Assembly: GCA_030247725.1 (NCBI GenBank)
Contig: JAOTRT010000019.1
Location: forward strand, 1-48,185
Reading direction: 5' to 3'
Source: Candidatus Nitricoxidireducens bremensis
GTDB lineage: Bacteria; Pseudomonadota; Gammaproteobacteria; Burkholderiales; Rhodocyclaceae
DNA length: 48,185 nt
Part shown: positions 34,280-42,117 of the stretch, piece after piece
How positions within the stretch are numbered: position 1 is the stretch's first letter
Layout of the letters: the number at the start of each line of letters is the position of its first letter
The notes under the pieces: model-generated
The model's input: only the letters and a program-made list of their open reading frames with translations
Databases searched by the model: none
What the model was told of the DNA's origin: nothing
Made by a program: the position numbers and the translations under genes

Positions 34280-35086
34280 ATGGCGACCTGCAAGACCTAC
34301 GAAAAGGGCGAAATCCTGCCCGAGGACTACAAGAAGGCCCTGATCAACCTGATGACCTTCCAGGCGGATTCGGAGTACGCGGGGGCCCAGCGGGTGGCGG
34401 AAAACCATCGTTTCGCCACGCGCCCCGAGGAGGCCTACCGTCTCTCGAAGAAGGTGTTCGAGGAAATGGGCCACGGCTTCTATGTCTGGAACCTGCTGCA
34501 GGACCTGGGGGTGGATGTGGATGCGCGGCTCTACGAGTTGTCCCACAACCCGGACAATCCGGACCCGGCCAAGGTCAATGTCATCAACGGTTTCCGCAAG
34601 GAGAACTGGTCCAAGTTCTTCGACTGCTGGGAGGACGTGGCCCTGTTTTCCACGGTGGTGACGCCGGCGGCGGTCGCCTTCCTCGGCCAGTACCAGCATT
34701 GCTCCTACCTGCCCTGGGCCCGCGTCAATGTGCGCATCCACAAGGAGGAGTATGGTCATCTTGCCTTCGGCGTCTGGGCTTCCAAGCGCTGCATCGAATT
34801 CGGCGGCGAAAAGACGCGGGAGGACATGCAGCAGCGCATCCCGAAGTTTATGAAGATGGGCCTCGGCTTTTATGGCCGCCCCTCCAGCGGCACCCAGAAG
34901 TCACAGATGTTCGACGTCTATTACGAATACGGCCTCAAGGTGAAGAAGCCCGAGGAGTTGCAGGCCGAATACCTGGATCTGCTGGAGTCCCGTCTCAAGG
35001 AGGTGGGACTCGAAATGCCGACGGGCGTGGAAGCGGATTACGACATGCGCGTCGGCTACGGCGCGGAAGAGCGCCTGGCCGCGTGA
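34280..35086 (+). CDS. PaaA-like diiron oxygenase subunit (phenylacetate catabolic protein family)
   Basis: A 268-residue ferritin-like protein related to PaaA/PaaC of the phenylacetyl-CoA epoxidase. The diiron ligand pattern is intact: a first Glu in FQADSEYAGAQ (about residue 35), E-x2-H in FEEMGHGFYVW, a Glu in DCWEDVALFST and E-x2-H in HKEEYGHLAFG (about 160). It should therefore be catalytic rather than a PaaC-like scaffold. The ATG at 34280 has GGAG 7 nt upstream. No paaB, paaC, paaD or paaE lies beside it; only a small unknown gene follows. A PaaX-type regulator and an FprA-like reductase are divergent. The substrate is unknown; an aryl-CoA or related ring compound is plausible. Confidence 0.82.
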   Translation: MATCKTYEKGEILPEDYKKALINLMTFQADSEYAGAQRVAENHRFATRPEEAYRLSKKVFEEMGHGFYVWNLLQDLGVDVDARLYELSHNPDNPDPAKVNVINGFRKENWSKFFDCWEDVALFSTVVTPAAVAFLGQYQHCSYLPWARVNVRIHKEEYGHLAFGVWASKRCIEFGGEKTREDMQQRIPKFMKMGLGFYGRPSSGTQKSQMFDVYYEYGLKVKKPEELQAEYLDLLESRLKEVGLEMPTGVEADYDMRVGYGAEERLAA

Positions 35087-35093
35087 GACTGTG

Positions 35094-35504
35094 ATGGGCG
35101 CCGCCACACCGCAGCAACTCATCGACCGCGGCCGGGGGGAACTGCGACGCTTCGGCCCGGTCCCGCCGCGCGACGACGAGCCGGACTGGTCCGCCCTGTG
35201 GCAGCCCCTGAAGGGCGACTTCGCCACGGCAGCGCGGCCCCGGGTGCCCGATTTCGACCAGTTGGCGCCCTGGCCCCAGCAGGCCGCCCGCATCTACATG
35301 CGGCGAAAGCTGCTTGCCGACAGGCTTTTCGAGGATTGCACCGCCTTGTACGACCGTCTCCATGCGGAGGGCATCGGCACCGATCTCGTCGAAGCCTACA
35401 CCCTGGCCCGCGATGCCTACGAGGATGCGGTCATGGAGTTCGGTGCCGCGCGGGAGAAACTGGAGGAGGTCTTCGCCCAGGTGCTGGACGCAGAGCGGCG
35501 TTAG
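35094..35504 (+). CDS. Hypothetical protein, partner gene of the PaaA-like oxygenase
   Basis: Not recognised. A 136-residue hydrophilic, mainly helical protein with many Arg, Asp and Glu and no signal peptide or metal motif (RVPDFDQLAPWPQQAARIY, TLARDAYEDAVMEFGAA). It begins 7 nt after the oxygenase stop; a GTG at 35091 is an alternative start. The close spacing implies cotranscription, so it may be a small subunit or assembly factor of the diiron enzyme. Its stop overlaps the stop of the convergent IclR gene by 3 nt. Confidence 0.72.
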   Translation: MGAATPQQLIDRGRGELRRFGPVPPRDDEPDWSALWQPLKGDFATAARPRVPDFDQLAPWPQQAARIYMRRKLLADRLFEDCTALYDRLHAEGIGTDLVEAYTLARDAYEDAVMEFGAAREKLEEVFAQVLDAERR

Positions 35505-36337
35505 CTGCCGATCGGTTTCTGTCCCCGGTGGCCGGGGGCAGGCCGCCACCCGAGCCGGCGCGAGGCCTCGCGGGCGCATTCGCGCATGGCCTTGGCGAGG
35601 GGGCCGCTCCAGGATATGGGGAACAGCTCGGACGGCCCGAGAGCGGTTATCGCCAGCACCATGGCATTGCGGTGATCGAACACCGGAACGGAAAACGCGT
35701 TTACGCCGGGAATGACGGCGCCTTCCGTACGGGCAAGGCCGTGACTGCGGATTTCCGTCAGCATGGCGTCGAGTTCGGCGCGATTGCCTGGCTTGCGGCC
35801 ATCCTTGCCGCGCGGCTGCAGGGCGAGATCGGCGGCGATGCACTCCTGCACGGCCGACACCGCGTGGAAGGCCGCGAAGCACAGGCCGGTGGCGGACCGG
35901 AGCAGGGGCATGACGGCGCCGGTGCGCAGGTTCACCGTTACCGGCCGGCGCGATTCCACCCAGCGCACGATGGTCGGCCCCATGTTGCCCCAGACGGCCA
36001 GGGCCACGGTTTCCTCGATGCGTTCGTTGAGGTCCTTGATCAGGGGCGTGGCGATGCGCACGGCATCGAGGCGCGCCAGGCTCGCCAGGCCGATCTCCAG
36101 GGCGAAGGGGCCCAGATCGTAGCGGCCGGAAACGGCGTCCTGCGTCACCAGGCCCGTGCGCATGAAGCTGACGAGATAGCGGTGTGCCTTGGCTGCCGGC
36201 ATGTCGGTCGTGGCGGCCAGGTCCCGCAGCATCATCGGCCCGCCGTGTTCGGCAAGGGCCTTCAGCAAGGGCGTGCCGACCTCGATGGATTGGATGCCCT
36301 GGCGCCCATCGTCGGCGCTGCTCGGTTCGTCGATCAT
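35501..36337 (-). CDS. IclR-family transcriptional regulator
   Basis: About 278 residues. An N-terminal winged helix (about 15-75: IEVGTPLLKALAEHGGPMML, TDMPAAKAHRYLVSFM, GRYDLGPFALEIGL) is followed by the IclR effector domain (about 85-255: TVALAVWGNMGPTIVRWVES, ATGLCFAAF, AVIPGVNAFSVPVFD). The start at 36337 gives the usual family length; the extension to 36493 would run through tRNA-fMet and is rejected. A TATAAT only 7 nt before the ATG suggests a leaderless message. Being convergent with the oxygenase genes, it may regulate related catabolism; the target is not shown. Confidence 0.88.
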   Translation of the reverse strand: MIDEPSSADDGRQGIQSIEVGTPLLKALAEHGGPMMLRDLAATTDMPAAKAHRYLVSFMRTGLVTQDAVSGRYDLGPFALEIGLASLARLDAVRIATPLIKDLNERIEETVALAVWGNMGPTIVRWVESRRPVTVNLRTGAVMPLLRSATGLCFAAFHAVSAVQECIAADLALQPRGKDGRKPGNRAELDAMLTEIRSHGLARTEGAVIPGVNAFSVPVFDHRNAMVLAITALGPSELFPISWSGPLAKAMRECAREASRRLGWRPAPGHRGQKPIGS

Positions 36338-36344
36338 GGCGGCG

Positions 36345-36350
36345 ATTATA
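36345..36350 (-). promoter_or_regulatory. -10 element of the IclR gene
   Basis: TATAAT on the minus strand ends 7 nt before the ATG at 36337, so transcription would begin at about the start codon. TTGCCG at 36370-36365 is a possible but closely spaced (14 nt) -35. Confidence 0.45.
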
Positions 36351-36414
36351 GGTGCCGGCGTCGGCGGCAACGAGCGGGCGCCACGGGGCACCCGGCAAAA
36401 AAGTCGAACAAGGC

Positions 36415-36443
36415 TTGCGGGCGGCGCTGGGAGTCTATATAAT
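36415..36443 (+). promoter_or_regulatory. Promoter of tRNA-fMet
   Basis: TTGCGG (36415-36420), 17-nt spacer, TATAAT (36438-36443), followed 13 nt later by the tRNA. This is the expected layout for a strong housekeeping promoter. Confidence 0.85.
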
Positions 36444-36456
36444 TCGGCCTCTCTGA

Positions 36457-36534
<78 letters not shown>

Positions 36535-36541
36535 AAAATTG

Positions 36542-36575
36542 AAAAAGCCAATCACCTTGCGGTGGTTGGCTTTTT
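36542..36575 (+). terminator. Factor-independent terminator after tRNA-fMet
   Basis: GCCAATCACC (36547-36556) pairs with GGTGGTTGGC (36561-36570) with one G-U pair and a TTGC loop. A5 precedes and T5 follows the stem, so it can act in both directions. Confidence 0.92.
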
Positions 36576-36672
36576 CATTTGTTGATGCGGGATTCGCCAG
36601 GCTGGGCCATCCGTACGGATGGTTTGCCGCTCTGCAAGCGGGCCTGGCGGCGGGACGGATAGGAGGCGAACG

Positions 36673-37422
36673 GTGCAGCACCGATGCTTTGGCGACGGGG
36701 AATCGGTTTCGGGGTACCGGGCCGTTCCCATCGAGGAATGCGGCGACCCGCTGGTGGCCATTCCCGCCACGGCCTTCTCATTCACGGAGCCGCATCCCTA
36801 CGCTGCGCTTGATGCCCCCTATGGCGGAAGTTCGCCATGGATGCTCAGGCAGCGCGTCCTCGCTGCGCTGCTGCAGGCCCAGGACGAACTCGATGTCTGC
36901 CGGCCCGGCTGGCGCCTCAAACTGTTCGACGCCTATCGGCCGGTTCCGGTCCAGGCCTACATGGTCTGGCGGGAGTTCGGTCGGCAGGCCGGGCTGGCCG
37001 GCCGGTCGTTGACCTCCTATGGGAGCCCCGGCGAACTGCAGGTGGGTGATCCGGATTTGTACGGGATTCTGGCGGCCAAGGTGTTCGAGTTCTGGGGCGT
37101 TCCGAGCGACAATCCGCGGACGCCGCCGCCGCATAGCACGGGGGCCGCCATCGACCTGACGCTCCAGGACGCCGCCGGCAGGGAGGTGGATATGGGCGGC
37201 GCGATCGACGAGACGAGCGAGCGTTCCTATCCCGATCACTACGCCCAGGCCGCTTCACCCCAGATGCGGGCCTTTCACGAGAACCGGACGCTCCTCGCCA
37301 AGGCGATGGCCGCAGCCGGGTTCTGCCGCCACGGCAATGAATGGTGGCATTTCTCGCTGGGCGACCAGATGTGGGCGTGGACGCAAGGGAAACCCCATGC
37401 CATCTACGGGCGGGCGAAGTGA
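36673..37422 (+). CDS. D-alanyl-D-alanine dipeptidase (VanX/DdpX family)
   Basis: About 249 residues. The metallopeptidase motifs of the M15D family are present: SxHxxGxAxD-like HSTGAAIDLTL (about residues 151-161; His and Asp ligands) and EWWHF (about 221-225; catalytic Glu and His ligand). DAYRPVPVQ carries the conserved Arg. It hydrolyses D-Ala-D-Ala; in Gram-negative bacteria this usually serves peptidoglycan turnover rather than glycopeptide resistance, and no vanH or vanA is nearby. The start is GTG at 36673 with AGGAGG 6 nt upstream; a longer frame to 36619 is less likely. No signal peptide is evident, so it is probably cytoplasmic. Confidence 0.9.
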   Translation: MQHRCFGDGESVSGYRAVPIEECGDPLVAIPATAFSFTEPHPYAALDAPYGGSSPWMLRQRVLAALLQAQDELDVCRPGWRLKLFDAYRPVPVQAYMVWREFGRQAGLAGRSLTSYGSPGELQVGDPDLYGILAAKVFEFWGVPSDNPRTPPPHSTGAAIDLTLQDAAGREVDMGGAIDETSERSYPDHYAQAASPQMRAFHENRTLLAKAMAAAGFCRHGNEWWHFSLGDQMWAWTQGKPHAIYGRAK

Positions 37423-37533
37423 GATGGATCGGTTGCCAGCGCGGAGGGATATGCCCTGCTGCATCGGCGGTGGGCTCCATCCCTTTTCGCCGGTCCCATG
37501 AGTTCGGTGCCGTACCGGGATAGCCGTCGATCC

Positions 37534-38505
37534 ATGCCCAGTCATCCGCCCCGCCTGATTCTCGCCCCCATGGAAGGACTCGCCGACGACATCCTGCGGG
37601 ATGTGCTGACCCGGGCGGGCGGCTATGACTGGTGCGTTACGGAATTCATCCGCGTCAGCGCCACCCTGTTGCCCCATTCGGCATTTACGCGCACCAGTCC
37701 GGAGCTCCGGAACGCCTCCCGAACCCGGGCCGGCACGCCGGTGCGCATCCAGTTTCTCGGTTCCGATCCCGGCCTGCTGGCGGCGAATGCGGCCCATGCC
37801 GCCAAACTGCGCCCCGCCGGCATCGATCTGAATTTCGGCTGCCCGACGCCGCTCATCAATCGCAACCGGGGCGGCGCCGCCCTGTTGGACGAACCGGAGC
37901 TTCTCCGCCGCATCGCGTCTGCCGTCCGGGCGGCGGTGCCGCAGGAGATTCCGGTCACGGCCAAGATGCGGCTCGGCATTGCCGATGCCGGCAAGGCACT
38001 CGATTGCGCCCTGGCCCTCGAAGACGGCGGTGTCGACGAACTCGTCGTCCATGCCCGAACGAAAACCGACGGCTACCGTCCGCCCGCCCGCTGGCAGGTC
38101 CTGGCGGCCATCCGCGCGGTGGTGGGAATTCCGGTCATTGCCAACGGCGAGGTCTGGACGGTGGCGGATTTCCACGCGATCCGGGAAGCCAGTGGCTGCG
38201 ACGACGTCATGCTCGGCCGCGGTGCCGTGGCCGATCCCTTGTTGGCACGCCGCATCAAGGCGGGTGAGGCGGCGGACCCGTCCCGGGATTGGAATACCGT
38301 GGCCGCCATGATCCTGGACTTCTGGTCCCAGGTTCAGAACAAGGTGCTGCCGACCCAATCCCCCGGACGCCTCAAGCAGTGGCTCGGGCTGATGCGCCGG
38401 AGCTACCCCCAAGCCGAGCAGCTGTTCCTTGACGTGAGGGAACTGCGTACGGCGCAGGAAGTGTCCGGCGTGCTCGCCTACCAACTTCCCGCCTGTGGGG
38501 CATGA
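37534..38505 (+). CDS. dusC: tRNA-dihydrouridine synthase, DusC type
   Basis: About 323 residues, FMN enzyme reducing uridine in tRNA (position 16 for DusC). The N-terminal LILAPMEGLADDILRDVL and YDWCVTEFIRVS are DusC-like. The catalytic Cys is in LNFGCPTPLINRNRGGAALL (about residue 103), and FMN-binding segments are KMRLGI, HARTKTDGY, NGEVW and MLGRGAVADP. The ATG at 37534 is chosen because the family begins close to the LAPMEG motif; ATG 37498 is possible. The nearest genes are not functionally related. Confidence 0.93.
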   Translation: MPSHPPRLILAPMEGLADDILRDVLTRAGGYDWCVTEFIRVSATLLPHSAFTRTSPELRNASRTRAGTPVRIQFLGSDPGLLAANAAHAAKLRPAGIDLNFGCPTPLINRNRGGAALLDEPELLRRIASAVRAAVPQEIPVTAKMRLGIADAGKALDCALALEDGGVDELVVHARTKTDGYRPPARWQVLAAIRAVVGIPVIANGEVWTVADFHAIREASGCDDVMLGRGAVADPLLARRIKAGEAADPSRDWNTVAAMILDFWSQVQNKVLPTQSPGRLKQWLGLMRRSYPQAEQLFLDVRELRTAQEVSGVLAYQLPACGA

Positions 38506-38557
38506 GGTCGGGCTGCGGTTTCAGGCGTCCGTCCGGGCCTTCGCCCTTCGCCCTGGT

Positions 38558-39241
38558 TCAGGCGACGAGGGCTTTGAGTTCCTTCATGCCGGCGGCAATG
38601 CCGCGGGCCACAGCCAGGATGTCGGCCTCCATCATGTAGCACGGGATGGTCACCACCTTGTTGGCCTTGTCGACGCAAGGCTGGTCGGCGCTGCAGGCGC
38701 AGTGAGTCATGCCCAGGGAAGCGATGCCGCCGGCGATGTCCGCAATCGGATAGGGCGAGGCTTCCGCCGCACTGCCGACTGTCAGCATCAGGACGGTGCC
38801 GGTGCCGCCGATGGCCTTTGCCAGGGTTGTCGGCGCCATGCAGAGGGCAGCGATGGGTTTGCCCGCGGCGACCGTATCGCGCAGGGCGCCGGCAATCTCG
38901 GGAAGAATGCTGCCCTGCGGACCTTCGAAGGCCCATTTCGTGAAGTTCTTGGCCACGCCGAAGCCCCCGGGCAGGACGACGGCGTCGAAGTCGGCGGGAC
39001 TGAACTCGCCGATGGCCTTGATGTCGCCCCGGGCGATGCGGGCCGCTTCGACCCGTACGTTGCGGGTTTCCTTCATCTCCTCGCCGGTCAGGTGGTTGAT
39101 GACATGGTGTTGCGCCACGTCGGGGGCGAAGCACTGGTAGTCGAAACCATTTTCCTTGAGGGCGAGAAGGGCGAGGACGCTTTCCTGGATTTCGGCGCCG
39201 TCATAGACGCCGCAACCGGACAAAAAGACTGCTGCTTTCAT
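38558..39241 (-). CDS. elbB: ElbB-type glyoxalase / DJ-1-PfpI superfamily protein
   Basis: A 227-residue class I glutamine-amidotransferase-like protein. It starts KAAVFLSGCGVYDGAEIQE and contains VVLPGGFGVAKNFTKWAF and the nucleophile-elbow Cys in ALCMAPTTLAKA (about residue 135), matching ElbB/ES1. E. coli ElbB has low glyoxalase activity and a historical, unproven link with isoprenoid synthesis. AGGAGG lies 7 nt before the ATG at 39241. It appears monocistronic, downstream of the phasin terminator. Confidence 0.93.
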   Translation of the reverse strand: MKAAVFLSGCGVYDGAEIQESVLALLALKENGFDYQCFAPDVAQHHVINHLTGEEMKETRNVRVEAARIARGDIKAIGEFSPADFDAVVLPGGFGVAKNFTKWAFEGPQGSILPEIAGALRDTVAAGKPIAALCMAPTTLAKAIGGTGTVLMLTVGSAAEASPYPIADIAGGIASLGMTHCACSADQPCVDKANKVVTIPCYMMEADILAVARGIAAGMKELKALVA

Positions 39242-39345
39242 GAGGTGCCTCCTGAGGTTTCCAGCGAAGGGCAGACGATAGACTTTCCAGTCTGGATGAT
39301 ATTCAGAAATGGCTGTGACCGTTGTGGATGCAGGATCGGCAGGCG

Positions 39346-39374
39346 AAAAAAAGCCCCAGGCAATGCCCGGGGCT
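39346..39374 (-). terminator. Factor-independent terminator of the phasin gene
   Basis: AGCCCCAGGC (39352-39361) pairs with GCCCGGGGCT (39365-39374) with one mismatch. On the minus strand the stem is followed by a T run (39352-39346). It lies 46 nt after the phasin stop. Confidence 0.93.
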
Positions 39375-39419
39375 GAATCCAGTATGTTGATACTGGAGGA
39401 GGAGATGGTAACGCAGGTC

Positions 39420-39974
39420 TTAGGCGACCTTGCGGAGATTCTGGGCTGCGGACACGGCGTTGACGGTCGCGTTGGTGGCGGCGGCCATGTTGGCTTCGGC
39501 CATCTGCACGACCTGCTGGGCAGCCTTGTTGATGGTGCCGTAGGCGTTGTTGGCGGCAGCGATGGCCGAACGGACGGAGGCGATCGCCACATCGGCACCG
39601 GCCGGGGCGTTCTTGGTGGCCTTGTCCAGGGCGCTGTTGATGTTGGTGTTCATGGTGGCGAACTGGGCTTCGATCATGCCGCCGAACTGGTCGTGGCTCT
39701 GGGTGGCGATCTCGTACAGATTGCGCGAATAGGCGATGGCCTTGTTGAGCGCCGGTTGCGCCAGGGAAGACTGGATGGCGACGAGTTCCTGGGGACCCTT
39801 GGCGGACATCAGCGCCTTGGCGTTCGCCACGGAGTCTTCGAGGATGCTGCGGGCGGTATTGAGGTTCAGGGCGGCGAAGCGCTCAATGCTGGCGAAGGCG
39901 GTGTTGGCCAGGGTCAGGGCCATTTCGACGTTGGCCTTGTGGGCGGCGCTCAGTTGCTCGGGGGTGGTGTACAT
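39420..39974 (-). CDS. Phasin family protein (PHA granule-associated)
   Basis: A 184-residue Ala-rich, helical protein of the PhaP type. It begins YTTPEQLSAAHKANVEMAL and contains LNLNTARSILEDS and ASRNLYEIA-like AYSRNLYEIATQSHDQF, typical of betaproteobacterial phasins. It coats polyhydroxyalkanoate granules in the cytoplasm. AGGAGA lies 7 nt before the ATG at 39974. The gene is monocistronic, with a consensus promoter, a PhaR-type operator at the transcription start and a strong terminator. Expression should rise when PHA titrates PhaR away (known for phasins; inferred here). Confidence 0.95.
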   Translation of the reverse strand: MYTTPEQLSAAHKANVEMALTLANTAFASIERFAALNLNTARSILEDSVANAKALMSAKGPQELVAIQSSLAQPALNKAIAYSRNLYEIATQSHDQFGGMIEAQFATMNTNINSALDKATKNAPAGADVAIASVRSAIAAANNAYGTINKAAQQVVQMAEANMAAATNATVNAVSAAQNLRKVA

Positions 39975-40067
39975 GGAAAATCTCCTGATGAATGTGGAAG
40001 GCGGGAAAGACTTCTTTCAATGTTTCTGCGCTTTCCGATCATCCGTGGGAGACCCTCTTTTGCGCCA

Positions 40068-40084
40068 ATGCTGCATTGCAGCAT
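40068..40084. promoter_or_regulatory. PhaR-type operator at the phasin transcription start
   Basis: A perfect palindrome with 8-nt arms and one central base, containing CTGC-ATT-GCAG. CTGC-N3-GCAG is a described PhaR binding pattern upstream of phasin genes. It covers the predicted start point, ideally placed for repression. Confidence 0.75.
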
Positions 40085-40090
40085 GAGACC

Positions 40091-40118
40091 ATTATAGGGG
40101 GGGCTGGAGAGATGTCAA
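40091..40118 (-). promoter_or_regulatory. Consensus sigma-70 promoter of the phasin gene
   Basis: On the minus strand, TTGACA (40118-40113), 16-nt spacer and TATAAT (40096-40091): both hexamers are perfect. The predicted start is near 40084, giving a leader of about 110 nt. Confidence 0.9.
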
Positions 40119-40414
40119 GCAAGGGACGCTGAAGAACTTAATCCTACACATCATCCAATAAATTCATCGTGTTATTGTTTTTCGATCCGGTGCCCTGAGC
40201 CTGGGGTTCCGATTATGCATTGGGGTAATCGTCTGCGGCATTCCGGTCGTCGTTCTGCCTCTGCCCGGCCCTAAGCTCCTGCGCCCCCGGCTCGGCTTCG
40301 GCGAAGCCTTCGAGAGGAGGCTTCGGCAGGGAACAGAAGGGCGTTCCTGGTTCATTTGTCGTCGCCGAGCACCGGGCACTTACCCGATGATGAGCGTTCG
40401 GGAGGACTGACATC
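40119..40414. other. Intergenic region between the phasin promoter and the small-gene cluster
   Basis: No gene is supported. An AT-rich patch lies at about 40131-40190. Overlapping short stems of the form GGCTTCG/CGAAGCC lie at 40294-40325. Short minus-strand frames here have unusual composition and no ribosome site. GGGAGG at about 40400 serves the small gene starting at 40415. Confidence 0.5.
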
Positions 40415-40606
40415 ATGATCGTGCGTCGTCGTACTTGGCTATACCGCCTGGCCGGACAAAGATTCGTTCAGAGCATTTCGTTCAAGTGCCCCGTTACCGC
40501 TTCCCAGGTCCGCGAGGCGCTACGGCGCTCGGTCGGAGCGCCGGAAGAGCTCTGGGGACGCAGCAGTACCGATCTGGCCACCCCGCCGCGATTCCGCACG
40601 ATCTGA
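40415..40606 (+). CDS. Small hypothetical protein (63 aa)
   Basis: Not recognised. A basic 63-residue protein, MIVRRRTWLYRLAGQRFVQS at the start, then SQVREALRRSVGAPEELWGR; no signal peptide or membrane segment. GGGAGG lies about 10 nt before the ATG. It ends 4 nt before the next gene, which suggests the two are read together. Conservation could not be tested here. Confidence 0.5.
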   Translation: MIVRRRTWLYRLAGQRFVQSISFKCPVTASQVREALRRSVGAPEELWGRSSTDLATPPRFRTI

Positions 40607-40610
40607 CGGG

Positions 40611-40922
40611 ATGCTTTCCTTGAAACGCCTTATCCTCGGCGTCGCTGCGGCCCTATGGCTGGGAGTCGGCGTTGCCGCGGGAACGCCGGACAGCAAGCAA
40701 TTGGAGGCGGAACTGCAGGGCTTGCCCTGGAAGCAGTTCCGGTCGGTCGTCGAAGCTGTCCCCAACCTTAAGGCCGACGTCGAGCAGTATGGTTCTGCCG
40801 GCTGGGCTTACGTCAAGGCAAGCTACAAGACCTACGGCTGGAAGAAGAACATCGACAGGCTTTCGCCTGAGCAGAAAAGCCGGCTGGCCGAGCTGATCGG
40901 CAGGGCAAAGGCGGCAAAATAG
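40611..40922 (+). CDS. Small exported hypothetical protein
   Basis: Not recognised. A 103-residue protein with a clear signal peptide (KRLILGVAAALWLGVGVAAG, likely cleavage after about residue 23) and a mature helical, Lys-rich part (VPNLKADVEQYGSAGWAYVK, LSPEQKSRLAELIGRAKAAK). It is probably periplasmic. It begins 4 nt after the 63-residue gene and has only a weak ribosome site, so coupling is likely. Confidence 0.75.
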   Translation: MLSLKRLILGVAAALWLGVGVAAGTPDSKQLEAELQGLPWKQFRSVVEAVPNLKADVEQYGSAGWAYVKASYKTYGWKKNIDRLSPEQKSRLAELIGRAKAAK

Positions 40923-40971
40923 GCGGGGCCGCGCCGAGCGCGGAATTCATTGCCTAAAGAGGAGTATTCCC

Positions 40972-41295
40972 ATGGACATGACCACGACGCCCTCCCTGGA
41001 GGGCCGCAGAATCACCCGCTACTGCGGTGTCGTCGCCGGCGAGGCCGTTCTCGGCGCCAATATCTTCAAGGACATGTTCGCCAGCATCCGCGACATTGTC
41101 GGCGGCAGATCGGGCACTTACGAGAACGAGCTGCGCAAGGCCCGCCAGATCGCCCTCGACGAGCTGGCGGCCCAGGCCAGGGAGCTGGGGGCCAACGCCG
41201 TGGTCGGCATCGATCTCGACTACGAGGTGCTCGGCGAGAAGAACGGCATGCTGATGGTCTCGGCGAGCGGTACGGCCGTGGTGGTCGAGGGCTGA
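40972..41295 (+). CDS. YbjQ/UPF0145 family protein
   Basis: A 107-residue protein. GVVAGEAVLGANIFKDMFAS, ARQIALDELAAQARELGANA and VVGIDLDYEVLG match the YbjQ family (often annotated as heavy-metal-binding), whose members form small pentameric beta-rich assemblies. The biological role of the family is unclear. AGGAG lies 8 nt before the ATG. An internal ATG two codons later is also possible. It is convergent with a small membrane-protein gene. Confidence 0.9.
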   Translation: MDMTTTPSLEGRRITRYCGVVAGEAVLGANIFKDMFASIRDIVGGRSGTYENELRKARQIALDELAAQARELGANAVVGIDLDYEVLGEKNGMLMVSASGTAVVVEG

Positions 41296-41320
41296 CCCGG
41301 GTCGTTTGCCGTCGCCGTCG

Positions 41321-41584
41321 CTATCGAGCTGGGGGATCGCCGGGGAGAATGTCCTTCGTGCTTTCCCGAGCCTCTTCGACGACGACCGCTTCGCCGTCGA
41401 AGACCTGGCCTTCTTGCGGGGGGCTGGCCGCCATCGCCTGACGGACCTTGCGTGTCTTCCACCACAGATAGCCCCAGGCCAGCAGTCCCAGCACGGCGAC
41501 GACGGCCAGCAGGACGACCGAGAACATGAACCCCAGGATCAACAGGAGTCCGCCGGCAATCAGGGTGAGCGCGTTTCGGAGCAT
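41321..41584 (-). CDS. Small membrane protein (87 aa)
   Basis: Not recognised. A hydrophobic N-terminal half with two closely spaced membrane segments (about residues 4-22 and 24-44, ending AWGYLWWKTRKVRQ) and a hydrophilic acidic tail. The positive residues after the second segment suggest both ends face the cytoplasm. It is last in a run of four small minus-strand genes. Confidence 0.7.
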   Translation of the reverse strand: MLRNALTLIAGGLLLILGFMFSVVLLAVVAVLGLLAWGYLWWKTRKVRQAMAASPPQEGQVFDGEAVVVEEARESTKDILPGDPPAR

Positions 41585-41599
41585 GTGTCCGGCGGGTGG

Positions 41600-41806
41600 T
41601 TAGGCGGCGTCATCCGCCATGAGTCGGAGGGCGATGCGAATCCCGAGCAGGAAGTTGGCGATCGCAAAGCCGGCAAGGACCAGCACCGCAGGCGTTGAAA
41701 GGTCATAGGCGCGCAGGATGAAGGATATTGCCGAGGACAGTCCATTCAGCGCGAGCAGCAGCCAGAACTGGGGATTGCGCGGCTGGTAGAGGCGGGCGAG
41801 CTTCAT
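41600..41806 (-). CDS. Small membrane protein (68 aa)
   Basis: Not recognised. Sixty-eight residues beginning MKLARLYQPRNPQFWLLLAL, with two predicted membrane segments (about 12-32 and 38-60) joined by RAYDLSTP. It follows the 71-residue gene by 23 nt and precedes the 87-residue gene by 15 nt. The ribosome site is weak. A much longer apparent frame upstream reads its neighbours out of register. Confidence 0.65.
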   Translation of the reverse strand: MKLARLYQPRNPQFWLLLALNGLSSAISFILRAYDLSTPAVLVLAGFAIANFLLGIRIALRLMADDAA

Positions 41807-41829
41807 GCGGTTGTCCGGCCCTGGCCGCC

Positions 41830-42045
41830 CTACTTGTAGTGCTTGAAGACGAACTTCGCATCCTTGTGCGCCCGGTCCAGGGTGCAGAGGGTGGGGTCGT
41901 CGTCGTGTCCGCTGAAGTAGTCGTCGGCCTGGGCGCGCATCACCATCCGGATCGCCGCCTCGTCGGCCATGTCGTACTTCTCCGTGATGAGGGTGGTCAC
42001 CTCGTCGAGGAATTGCTCGTAGGTCATATGCGGGGCGCCGCTCAC
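41830..42045 (-). CDS. Small hypothetical protein (71 aa)
   Basis: Not recognised. A soluble acidic protein (MTYEQFLDEVTTLITEKYDM, MRAQADDYFSGHDDDPTL) with a helical N-terminal half. GTG at 42045 has GGAAAGG about 9 nt upstream; ATG at 42027 is the alternative. It is part of the small-gene run downstream of the 83-residue gene. Confidence 0.65.
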   Translation of the reverse strand: MSGAPHMTYEQFLDEVTTLITEKYDMADEAAIRMVMRAQADDYFSGHDDDPTLCTLDRAHKDAKFVFKHYK

Positions 42046-42117
42046 TGGACGTGCCTTTCCTGGATGACGGGTGGGACGCAGCCGGTCGGGATCGCCAGCA
42101 CCGGACTGCCGCCGCTC

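Noticed and set aside
36673..37422. Vancomycin resistance locus
   Set aside because: Only a VanX-like dipeptidase is present; vanH, vanA and a VanRS pair are absent and the family commonly serves peptidoglycan turnover.
40164..40416. Minus-strand small frames upstream of the phasin promoter
   Set aside because: No ribosome site, unusual composition and overlap with the small-gene leader.
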